This document shows, one piece after another, positions 1-4,957 of a stretch of 25,145 nt of DNA (its first letter is position 1; each line of letters opens with the position of its first letter). This stretch comes from a virus, in IMG/VR virus record IMGVR_UViG_3300046011_008871, positions 1-25,145 of that record; one strand, given 5' to 3'. A model generated the notes under the pieces. It was not told the origin of the DNA. It did no database searches and saw only the letters and a program-made list of their open reading frames with translations. The translations under genes and the position numbers were made by a program.

Positions 1-55
1 GTGAGGCTTCGGGCATGGCGATAATAGGATAGGGATAGGATATTAGGGATTCACT

Positions 56-67
56 ATCACGCGTGAT
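56..67. other. 12-bp perfect palindrome
   Basis: ATCACGCGTGAT reads the same on both strands. It directly abuts the 8-bp tandem array that begins at 68. It could be a protein-binding dyad, but no protein is assigned. Confidence 0.5.
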
Positions 68-179
68 GCAGTGATGCAATGGTGCAGTGAAGGAGCAGAG
101 CAGCAGGGTAGTGATGTAGCGAAGGAGTAGAGCAGTGGAGCAGTGAAGGAGCAGAACAGTGAAGGGGCAGAGCAGTGAA
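68..179. repeat. Degenerate 8-bp tandem repeat array, 14 units
   Basis: Read in 8-base steps from 68, the units are GCAGTGAT, GCAATGGT, GCAGTGAA, GGAGCAGA, GCAGCAGG, GTAGTGAT, GTAGCGAA, GGAGTAGA, GCAGTGGA, GCAGTGAA, GGAGCAGA, ACAGTGAA, GGGGCAGA and GCAGTGAA. The consensus is close to GCAGTGAA, with A in position 3 of 13 of the 14 units. The plus strand is strongly purine-rich. The period of 8 is not a multiple of 3 and no ORF of note spans the array, so it is not coding. Function is unknown; iteron-like binding sites or a slippage product are both possible. Confidence 0.8.
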
Positions 180-193
180 GGCAATCCCACGAA

Positions 194-229
194 GGAAAAG
201 AGCCCCGAGGAGTCTGTCATCCTCGGGGC
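194..229 (-). terminator. Intrinsic terminator after the 36-aa gene
   Basis: A perfect 9-bp GC-rich stem (202-210 with 221-229, GCCCCGAGG against CCTCGGGGC) encloses a 10-nt loop. On the minus strand it is followed by TCTTTTCC. It lies 18 bases past the stop of the 36-aa leftward gene. Confidence 0.75.
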
Positions 230-247
230 CATTCCGTCATCACATCA

Positions 248-358
248 TCAGAACATCGGGTCAGGTCCTAACACCCAGTAACGAACCACCTCACCAATCA
301 ACACAAAAGCAATCGCAAGGCATACCTTGGCTGTTGTCTTCATCTGTTCTTCTGTCAT
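248..358 (-). CDS. 36-aa single-span membrane microprotein
   Basis: This leftward ORF encodes 36 residues: a polar N-terminus (MTEEQMKTTAK), one hydrophobic stretch at about residues 12-30 (VCLAIAFVLIGEVVRYWVL) and a short tail ending GPDPMF. A GGAG lies about 8 bases upstream of the ATG. The gene sits exactly between two leftward intrinsic terminators (382-414 upstream, 194-229 downstream), so it must rely on readthrough or on its own promoter. The size and single membrane span suit the small membrane effectors that phages often carry, but no family is recognised and no function is assigned. Confidence 0.6.
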   Translation of the reverse strand: MTEEQMKTTAKVCLAIAFVLIGEVVRYWVLGPDPMF

Positions 359-381
359 CGTAGTACTCCGTAAAGGTTGGT

Positions 382-414
382 TAAAGAAAGGGAGCCCGGC
401 CCTTCCGGGCTCCC
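382..414 (-). terminator. Intrinsic terminator after the 116-aa gene
   Basis: A perfect 10-bp stem, GGGAGCCCGG (390-399) with CCGGGCTCCC (405-414), closes a 5-nt loop. On the minus strand it is followed by TTTCTTTA. It lies 11 bases past the stop of the leftward gene at 426-776. Confidence 0.9.
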
Positions 415-425
415 TGTTGTGTCTA

Positions 426-776
426 TTATCGTGTTGCGTATTCGTTTAGCTTGTCCATGATTACAAGATACTCGCGCTTGCATTGTTCGTGTAGCTCAAC
501 ATCTAGGAGCAGGCTATTGAGCGGCTGGCGATTGCCCCAAGCTACGAACGCTGCGTAGTCTACGAGATACATCCACATACGGAAGCTATTGATGTCTGTA
601 ACACGGTGGCGCAGGTCTAACACCGCGTAGTCATTATCCGTCACCTTGCGCACGTTCTCAACCAAGCCGCGATCCATGAACCACGAACCGAACAACATAG
701 GACGTAGCGCGAATTCGCTCGCCCATTGGAACGTGACCAGCTCAACCGGTGCCGTTGTTGTTGTTGCTGTTTCCAT
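426..776 (-). CDS. Hypothetical 116-aa phage protein
   Basis: This leftward gene encodes 116 residues. The start is set at METATTTTAPVEL because GGAGG lies 8 bases upstream (785-789); the ORF stays open 30 codons further upstream but without a ribosome site. After a Thr-rich N-terminus the protein is rich in aromatic and hydrophobic residues (FQWASEFALRPMLFGSWFMDRG, given here only as a composition guide in segments: FQWASEF, LFGSWFMDRG, FRMWMYLVDYAAFVAW). The C-terminus is charged and probably helical. No domain is recognised. Base composition is clearly more GC-rich than in the operons to the right. A strong terminator follows the stop. It may be an early or moron-type gene, but the sequence does not say. 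Confidence 0.75.
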   Translation of the reverse strand: METATTTTAPVELVTFQWASEFALRPMLFGSWFMDRGLVENVRKVTDNDYAVLDLRHRVTDINSFRMWMYLVDYAAFVAWGNRQPLNSLLLDVELHEQCKREYLVIMDKLNEYATR

Positions 777-820
777 TGCTTTTGCCTCCGTTGGGGTTAT
801 CTTCCCCGTTCTTGTGATGT

Positions 821-839
821 GATAACGTCTATCGTTATC
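821..839. promoter_or_regulatory. Operator-like inverted repeat in the leader of the 116-aa gene
   Basis: GATAACG (821-827) and CGTTATC (833-839) are perfect 7-nt inverted arms around TCTAT. The dyad lies 45 to 63 bases upstream of the leftward start at 776, where a repressor site or a leader hairpin could act. Confidence 0.4.
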
Positions 840-1020
840 TCTATTACAAATATCGGGATAGTACATGACCTATGCAAGTGAAATCGTACAATCGCACAAA
901 ATTAACCCCGCAAGTTATCCACATGAACCACCCATCGAAGTAGGTAATTTTACGTAGACTAGGGGGGGAGTGCCCTTTCCTGACCCCAATTGGGTGTCTT
1001 TTCATCGCGAGGCCCATTTT

Positions 1021-1038
1021 TCTCCCTATAAGAAGTCG
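1021..1038 (-). promoter_or_regulatory. T7-promoter-like core on the minus strand
   Basis: The minus strand reads CGACTTCTTATAGGGAGA. It matches 15 of 18 positions of the T7 promoter core, including GACT at the -11 to -8 specificity positions and TATAGGGAGA across the start. The AT-rich -17 to -13 part is not matched. No single-subunit RNA polymerase gene is in this window, so chance similarity, or use of GGGAGA as a ribosome site for a short ORF (ATG at 1017), is also possible. Confidence 0.25.
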
Positions 1039-1066
1039 GTCCGTTGCGCCTAGCCCTAACGGGCTA

Positions 1067-1104
1067 CCCCCCTCCCCGCCCCATTCCCATCCCCTTCCCA
1101 CCCC
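1067..1104 (-). other. G-quadruplex motif, seven G-tracts
   Basis: The plus strand has seven C-runs of 6, 4, 4, 3, 4, 3 and 4 bases separated by loops of 1, 1, 3, 2, 2 and 1 bases. The minus strand, which would be the RNA-like strand for leftward transcription, therefore carries a textbook stable G-quadruplex motif. It lies in the long leader upstream of the 116-aa gene. Confidence 0.7.
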
Positions 1105-1209
1105 TCTTCCATGCACCCGCTCGGGTATAAATGTAGGGGATATAACAAATGATATACCTTATTGGGTATAAATTGATTGGCAAAATCTTTTAAGGGGGTG
1201 GTCTAAATA

Positions 1210-1290
1210 ATGAAACCGGCTTTGAAAAAAATTCCCGGGAAAAATTTTCTTTCTATAAGAACCATTTTGTTGGCGTTAACAAAAAGGTAG
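1210..1290 (+). CDS. Possible 26-aa cationic micropeptide
   Basis: The plus strand has ATG at 1210 and TAG at 1288-1290, giving 26 residues that start MKPALKKIPGKNFLS and end LALTKR. There are eight Lys/Arg and no acidic residue. The support is the ribosome site: TAAGGGGGTG at 1191-1200 differs by one base from the anti-SD complement TAAGGAGGTG, the same site used by the gene at 8251, and is well spaced from the ATG. A TATAAAT box ends at 1173. Against it, the ORF is very short, stands alone on this strand in a region otherwise arranged for leftward transcription, and its end overlaps an 18-bp repeat (1267-1284). Confidence 0.3.
   Translation: MKPALKKIPGKNFLSIRTILLALTKR
1267..1284 (-). promoter_or_regulatory. 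18-bp repeat copy B, candidate leftward promoter
   Basis: TTGTTGGCGTTAACAAAA on the plus strand is identical to 1337-1354. On the minus strand it gives a TTGTTA-like -35 followed by a TATAGA-like -10 about 19 bases later. The outer bases form a TTGTT/AACAA dyad. It points toward the 116-aa gene. Confidence 0.45.
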
Positions 1291-1336
1291 CACCTTATTT
1301 TAATTCCGGCGATTTCGCCATAATTAAAGTATCATA

Positions 1337-1354
1337 TTGTTGGCGTTAACAAAA
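1337..1354 (-). promoter_or_regulatory. 18-bp repeat copy A, candidate leftward promoter
   Basis: This is the second exact copy, 70 bp from the first. On the minus strand TTGTTA is followed 18 bases later by TTTAAT. Downstream of both copies a further block of the form ATG-T-CTT is conserved, so the similarity extends over about 27 bases, as expected for tandem promoters or paired activator sites. Confidence 0.45.
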
Positions 1355-1382
1355 CGATATGATTACTATAAGATACATTAAA

Positions 1383-1420
1383 TAAAAAAGTGGGGCAACA
1401 CCCCTAGAAAGTGCTGCCCC
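1383..1420 (-). terminator. Intrinsic terminator of the gmhA operon
   Basis: On the minus strand GGGGCAGCAC pairs with GTGTTGCCCC (1411-1420 with 1392-1401, one G-U pair) around a 9-nt loop, followed by ACTTTTTTATTT. It lies about 67 bases past the gmhA stop and closes the leftward transcript. Confidence 0.9.
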
Positions 1421-1486
1421 GGGGGGGAAGAATGAATATACCGCATACACCAACGCAAAGGTTGGGAGAGGAGATATATTCTATAC

Positions 1487-2065
1487 TTAAAACTTAGTTT
1501 CCATGATCTCACACCAAATATGACCAATCATAATATGAACTTCTTGTATTCTAGCAGTTACGTTAGATGGAACTACAATAGATTTATTACAGATACCTTG
1601 AAGAGACCCGCCTTTATCGCCTAAGAGCCCTATTGTATTTATGCCCCTTTCGTTTGCGGCGTAAACAGCCTTTAAAACATTTTCAGAGTTACCAGAGGTA
1701 GAAATGCCAATAAGCACATCTCCAGGGTTTCCCAGCGCCATAACTTGCTGTGAAAATATTTCTTCAAAGCCTAAATCGTTCCCACCAGCAGTAATAATAG
1801 AAGAATCTGTTGTAAGAGCAATACACGGCAAGGGAGGACGGTTAGAAGATTTTTTATAGCGAACAATAAATTCCGCCGCTATGTGTTGAGCATCAGCGGC
1901 GCTTCCACCGTTACCGCAGATCATAATCTTTTTACCGTTTGTAACAGCGGTATAGATATCATTAAAGGTATCTAAAATTTGATCAGTATACCAGCCATAT
2001 CTAAGGAATTTTTCTTTTAAGGAAATTGATTCTTTAATAGAATCTAAAACAATAACCTGTGACAT
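1487..2065 (-). CDS. gmhA: Sedoheptulose-7-phosphate isomerase (phosphoheptose isomerase)
   Basis: GmhA converts sedoheptulose 7-phosphate to D-glycero-D-manno-heptose 7-phosphate, the first step toward the ADP-heptose used in the LPS inner core. The 192 residues equal the usual family length and form one SIS domain: CGNGGSAADAQHIAAEF at 50-66, the phosphate-binding ISTSGNSENV at 121-130 and RIQEVHIMIGH at 172-182. The metal and catalytic residues known from bacterial GmhA are present at the expected spacing (H61, E65, Q174, H182, with S55), so an active enzyme is likely. It is the last gene of the leftward rmlA-rmlC unit, 3 bases after its upstream neighbour, and a strong terminator follows. 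Later heptose steps (HldE, GmhB) are not in the window, so the product would feed host enzymes or phage genes elsewhere. Confidence 0.93.
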   Translation of the reverse strand: MSQVIVLDSIKESISLKEKFLRYGWYTDQILDTFNDIYTAVTNGKKIMICGNGGSAADAQHIAAEFIVRYKKSSNRPPLPCIALTTDSSIITAGGNDLGFEEIFSQQVMALGNPGDVLIGISTSGNSENVLKAVYAANERGINTIGLLGDKGGSLQGICNKSIVVPSNVTARIQEVHIMIGHIWCEIMETKF

Positions 2066-2068
2066 AGA

Positions 2069-2698
2069 TTAATATCCAGAAAGTTTAGCAACAGCCATAA
2101 AATCCATTGCAGTTATAGAAATAACAGTTTTATCTGGGGTAATAGTATATAAAGTTTTATTACCAAAGTTTCTATTATCAGATTCATCGCATGTAAGAGG
2201 TGTTGCCGCCCCAGTAAGAGGCTCTGTGTCTGCTTCTGATTGAAGAGTAGCAGACAACGATTCTAATGTTTTTCTAGTGTAATATGGAGTAGAAAACGCT
2301 AATCTAGCAGTAAAAGAAAAATACCCAACTTTTGGAGAAAAGGTAAAAATATAAATAATGGAGGTTGTAACAAAGCCGCCCTGGGAATCCATTATATTTT
2401 CTGGGTCTGCGAATGCTAGCATGTATGCGCCATTAAATAAGGCTAGCTTTTCTTTCCCAGCATACACTAATCCTGCTTTTTTAGCAGCTTCGCTTACGGT
2501 CTTTTCAGACGCGCCAAACGGAAGGAGAAAGTTAGAGCAAGCTGTAATATTAAAAATAGGAGTGATTTGGAATAAGCGCGTTTGTAAATCAATCCCAGAT
2601 TGGACGTTAGCTTTAGGTACTCTAACTTGAGACTCCTGAGAGAATAAAGGAGAAACCGATAGGATCCCCAGGGCAAGCATGGTATAAATTAATTTCAT
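2069..2698 (-). CDS. Secreted protein of unknown function
   Basis: The protein starts with a typical signal peptide (MKLIYTMLALGILSVSPLFS) and probably cleaves before QES at residue 21. This leaves about 189 residues in the periplasm or outside. The mature part is rich in Phe, Ser and Thr with beta-type segments (TTSIIYIFTFSPKVGYFSF) and two Cys (54 and 150) that could pair. The start is uncertain: an ATG 15 bases upstream (2713) is in frame, but neither has a strong ribosome site. A GAAAG lies 8 bases before the start chosen here. No family is recognised. Its position between a small membrane protein and gmhA suggests an envelope role, by context only. Confidence 0.7.
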   Translation of the reverse strand: MKLIYTMLALGILSVSPLFSQESQVRVPKANVQSGIDLQTRLFQITPIFNITACSNFLLPFGASEKTVSEAAKKAGLVYAGKEKLALFNGAYMLAFADPENIMDSQGGFVTTSIIYIFTFSPKVGYFSFTARLAFSTPYYTRKTLESLSATLQSEADTEPLTGAATPLTCDESDNRNFGNKTLYTITPDKTVISITAMDFMAVAKLSGY

Positions 2699-2723
2699 AG
2701 TGTTAACTTTCATATAGATAAAT

Positions 2724-2840
2724 TTAAGAAAAAAAGTAATAAAAAGCAAGCCCAATTATTGAAAGAGAAGAAATCATTATTAGCATAAACCCAAGCATAC
2801 TGACTGGATCGGAGTCCTTTGTACCTGTTATCTGTCCCAT
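2724..2840 (-). CDS. 38-aa single-span membrane protein
   Basis: This short gene encodes 38 residues: a polar N-terminus (MGQITGTKDSDPVS), then one hydrophobic span at about 15-37 (MLGFMLIMISSLSIIGLAFYY as its core, ending FFS). The ATG lies one base after the rmlC-like stop, with AAGGG about 10 bases upstream inside the end of that gene, so translation is probably coupled. The stop is 25 bases before the next start. It fills what would otherwise be an empty gap in a tight operon. No family is recognised. A membrane partner for the neighbouring glycan enzymes or a small inhibitor are possible but unsupported. Confidence 0.65.
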   Translation of the reverse strand: MGQITGTKDSDPVSMLGFMLIMISSLSIIGLAFYYFFS

Positions 2841-2841
2841 A

Positions 2842-3399
2842 TCATGTAACCCTTGTTAATAGTGTATCATGTTGTGATTTAAAATGTAAAGCGTTAGAAT
2901 CTTTTTCTGATAAAATTTGGGGGCATTTTAAGATACCCCAGTGATAAACATTATCCCAATGTTGTTTTACCTCGTCTGAAAAAGGATTTATACTAATTTC
3001 AGCATTAGAATTATAAAACCCAGTACATCCATACGCTATAATAGAATCTTCAAGAGCTTGAAACCCATTAGCATATCCATATGGTATATAAAGAGCATAC
3101 TGAGAATCTTCATCTAAATAAAATTCTTTTACGGTACCATAGTCAGGTGACTTAGGTCTAACGTCAAGCTCTACAAATTTAACCTTTCCTTTAAGAACAG
3201 TAATTAATTTTACCATTCTAGGTGAGTGCTGAAGATGCATTCCGCGTATAGTGCCTTTCTTAGAGAAAGAGGCATTTACTTGGAAGGATCTAGATTTAAA
3301 CTCTTTAGGCAAATTTTCGGCTGTACCGTTAAACACTTCGGTGAAGTAGCCACGGTTATCTTTAAATTTTTTACAAGAAAGTAATCTTATAGATTCCAT
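2842..3399 (-). CDS. rmlC: dTDP-4-dehydrorhamnose 3,5-epimerase-like cupin
   Basis: RmlC epimerises C3 and C5 of dTDP-4-keto-6-deoxyglucose on the way to dTDP-L-rhamnose. The 185 residues match the family's length. The N-terminal strand-rich part leads to RGMHLQ at 52-57 with the catalytic His (H55), then IPYGYANGFQALEDS at 105-119 and the YGCTGFY stretch around 123-129; QILSEKDSNAL near 161-171 is the usual C-terminal signature. Two differences from the standard enzyme are visible: AHGF is ANGF here (N111), and the usual DPxxxIxWP segment is diverged. A related 3,5-epimerase acting on another keto-sugar is therefore possible. It starts 1 base after rmlA, behind an AAAGG site, so the two genes are co-translated. 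Confidence 0.85.
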   Translation of the reverse strand: MESIRLLSCKKFKDNRGYFTEVFNGTAENLPKEFKSRSFQVNASFSKKGTIRGMHLQHSPRMVKLITVLKGKVKFVELDVRPKSPDYGTVKEFYLDEDSQYALYIPYGYANGFQALEDSIIAYGCTGFYNSNAEISINPFSDEVKQHWDNVYHWGILKCPQILSEKDSNALHFKSQHDTLLTRVT

Positions 3400-3400
3400 G

Positions 3401-4303
3401 TTATGCCTTTATATGTTTAATTTTTTTATCTAAGTATTCTTTATACGATGACTTAGGAAGGCAATTAATAAGAGATTGAAATTCTTTTGTATCAATAAAA
3501 TTCATGTTATATGCAATTTCTTCTAAACACCCAATCTTTGCACCATGATTTTTTTCAATAGTATAAATAAATTGTGAACACTCAAGAAGGCTCTCCGGGG
3601 TCCCTGTATCGAACCATGTAATCCCGATGCCTACTGGGTTTACTTTCATTTTACCTTGTGTAATATACCATTTGATAACATCGGTAACTTCCCACTCACC
3701 ACGTAATGATGGAGTTTGTTCTGTTTTAATCCAATTAATACAAGACTTATCGAAAATATAAACACCCGGTATGGCTAAATTAGATTTAGGGAATTTTGGT
3801 TTTTCTTCAACAGAAATAACATTTCCATCTGGATCCATTTCAACAACACCAAATCGCTCTGGGTCAACTACTGGATACCCGAATACGGTTGGTGATGTAT
3901 AATTTACCATTGGCTGTGTAAACCAATCATTCTTTCCATAAAAAACATTATCGCCTAAGATAAGACAAAACGGATCTTCATCTTGCAACGTTCCCAAAAA
4001 ATCTTCTGCATATGAAAGTGCGTTAGCAATTCCTTTTGGCATTGGTTGCACTGCATACTGAAGTTTTATTCCATAGCTTGTTCCATCGCCTAACGCTTTA
4101 AATTGTTCTTCGTTTTCTGGCGATGTAATAATTAAGATATCTTTTATTCCGGCAAGCATTAACATTGAAAGAGGATAATAAATCATTGGCTTATCCCACA
4201 CCGGAAGTAATTGCTTACTTACTGCAAGTGTTGCTGGATGTAATCTAGATCCTTTGCCTCCGGCAAGAATAATTCCTTTTTTTACTTTTTTAGAAGCTGC
4301 CAT
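3401..4303 (-). CDS. rmlA: Glucose-1-phosphate thymidylyltransferase
   Basis: RmlA joins dTTP and glucose 1-phosphate to give dTDP-glucose, the entry to dTDP-rhamnose and related deoxysugars. The 300-residue length fits the family (about 290). The nucleotide-binding signature GGKGSRLHPATLAVSKQLLP covers residues 15-34, with IYYPLS after it. The active-site LILGDNVFYG (D118), EEKPKFPKSN, GVYIFD and RGEWEVTDV are all recognisable, so it should be active. In a phage it would also compete for dTTP. It is the first gene of the 4303-to-1487 leftward unit and is followed 1 base later by the rmlC-like gene. A possible terminator for the upstream HNH gene lies between 4431 and 4479, so this unit probably has its own promoter in 4304-4430. 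Confidence 0.95.
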   Translation of the reverse strand: MAASKKVKKGIILAGGKGSRLHPATLAVSKQLLPVWDKPMIYYPLSMLMLAGIKDILIITSPENEEQFKALGDGTSYGIKLQYAVQPMPKGIANALSYAEDFLGTLQDEDPFCLILGDNVFYGKNDWFTQPMVNYTSPTVFGYPVVDPERFGVVEMDPDGNVISVEEKPKFPKSNLAIPGVYIFDKSCINWIKTEQTPSLRGEWEVTDVIKWYITQGKMKVNPVGIGITWFDTGTPESLLECSQFIYTIEKNHGAKIGCLEEIAYNMNFIDTKEFQSLINCLPKSSYKEYLDKKIKHIKA

Positions 4304-4430
4304 AACAAAACCATATAATGATAAAAAACTTAGTTAGATAGTAATAAATATGCTAAAACTAATTTTACTAATTGGAAGAACTAGGAGGGAGCATTTGAAA
4401 AATGCGAGCGTAAATGACATAAGAAATGAA

Positions 4431-4479
4431 GAAAAAAAATTTGGCGGCGGCGAGGGGGTTGCGCGTTGGCCAGCCCCAA
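4431..4479 (-). terminator. Probable terminator after the HNH gene
   Basis: On the minus strand TTGGGGCTGGC (4479-4469) can pair with GCCGCCGCCAA (4451-4441) with two mismatches, followed by ATTTTTTTT. It lies just past the stop of the leftward HNH gene. The stem is imperfect, so strength is uncertain. Confidence 0.55.
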
Positions 4480-4484
4480 CTTTC

Positions 4485-4841
4485 CTATTGTTTCTGTTCT
4501 CGTATGATTTGAAGAAATTCGTGCATCTCTTTATCTGTTAGATCTGATTTAGCAAAATTTATTAGCATTGATACAAACTGTATATTTCCTTTAACATAAC
4601 CAAGTTCAGGATCAATCCTATCGATTGATGCTAATCTATATTTAGGAATTTTATCTTTTACTTTATACCAATCCCAACCGGGGTTCTCTAACTTAATTTT
4701 AGTATATGGACAAATGCCTTCTTGTAAATCCCACGCTTTCTTTAAATCCTCCAGCGTTATGTTGTAATACTTATTCCTTCTACGAATTCTGCGCAGATGT
4801 TCTCTAAACTGAGAGTATTCATCTTTCCTACTTTTCTTCAT
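4485..4841 (-). CDS. HNH-family endonuclease, free-standing
   Basis: The 118-residue protein has a basic N-terminus (KKSRKDEY, RRIRRRNKYYN) and an HNH-like core: LQEGICPYTKIKL, then ASIDRIDPELGYVKGNIQFVS and NFAKSDLTDKE. The S-(I/L)-D-R-I-D...GY..GN.Q pattern is typical of phage HNH nucleases in which the DR pair takes the place of the first motif's DH. Only one Cys is in the core, so no structural zinc is expected. The start at 4841 is chosen because AGGA lies 5 bases upstream; an ATG nine codons earlier (4868) lacks a site. It has a terminator on each side and interrupts two envelope gene units, which fits insertion as a selfish homing-type gene. No target is visible. Confidence 0.8.
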   Translation of the reverse strand: MKKSRKDEYSQFREHLRRIRRRNKYYNITLEDLKKAWDLQEGICPYTKIKLENPGWDWYKVKDKIPKYRLASIDRIDPELGYVKGNIQFVSMLINFAKSDLTDKEMHEFLQIIREQKQ

Positions 4842-4900
4842 AAAATTCCTAAAGGTATTACTTTTCATAATAAATAAAGATACGAAGAAAAATAATTAAA

Positions 4901-4934
4901 ACAAAATAAAAAAGGTCAACATTAGTTGACCTTT
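4901..4934 (-). terminator. Intrinsic terminator after the Cys-rich lipoprotein gene
   Basis: A perfect 10-bp stem, AAAGGTCAAC (4911-4920) with GTTGACCTTT (4925-4934), closes a 4-nt loop. On the minus strand it runs into TTTATTTTGT. It lies 23 bases past the lipoprotein stop at 4958. Confidence 0.9.
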
Positions 4935-4957
4935 CTGTAATAATATTTTTTTCTTAT

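Larger units (their letters stand above)
777..1486. other. 710-bp regulatory stretch without a confident gene
   Basis: Between the 116-aa gene and gmhA there is no confidently coding ORF. The stretch holds an inverted repeat (821-839), a perfect DnaA-box-like TTATCCACA (915-923), a G7 run (962-968), a T7-promoter-like core (1021-1038, minus), a small dyad AGCCC-TAAC-GGGCT (1052-1065), a G-quadruplex motif (1067-1104, minus), two GGGTATAAAT copies (1123-1132 and 1164-1173), a possible micropeptide gene (1210-1290), two 18-bp repeats, an intervening GGCGA-TT-TCGCC dyad (1308-1319) and the leftward terminator of the gmhA operon (1383-1420). It looks like the control region for leftward transcription of the 116-aa gene. 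Confidence 0.6.

Noticed and set aside
68-179. CRISPR-like array
   Set aside because: Units of 8 bp are directly joined with no spacers and no cas genes are present.
175-363. Plus-strand 62-aa ORF
   Set aside because: It overlaps the tandem array, the leftward terminator and the leftward 36-aa gene, has no SD, and its sequence is Arg/Ser-rich noise typical of a shadow frame.
844-1116. Minus-strand 90-aa ORF (GTG start) and its 57-aa inner version from 1017
   Set aside because: The first part is only translation of the G-quadruplex tract. The inner ORF has a GGGAG site, but its residue mix (many His, Trp, Cys) looks random and its end overlaps upstream of the 116-aa gene. Kept only as a remark under the T7-like core.
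4304-4440. Minus-strand 28-aa ORF between rmlA and the HNH terminator, and plus-strand ORF 4350-4541
   Set aside because: No ribosome site on the minus ORF. The plus ORF runs across the terminator and into the HNH gene antisense.
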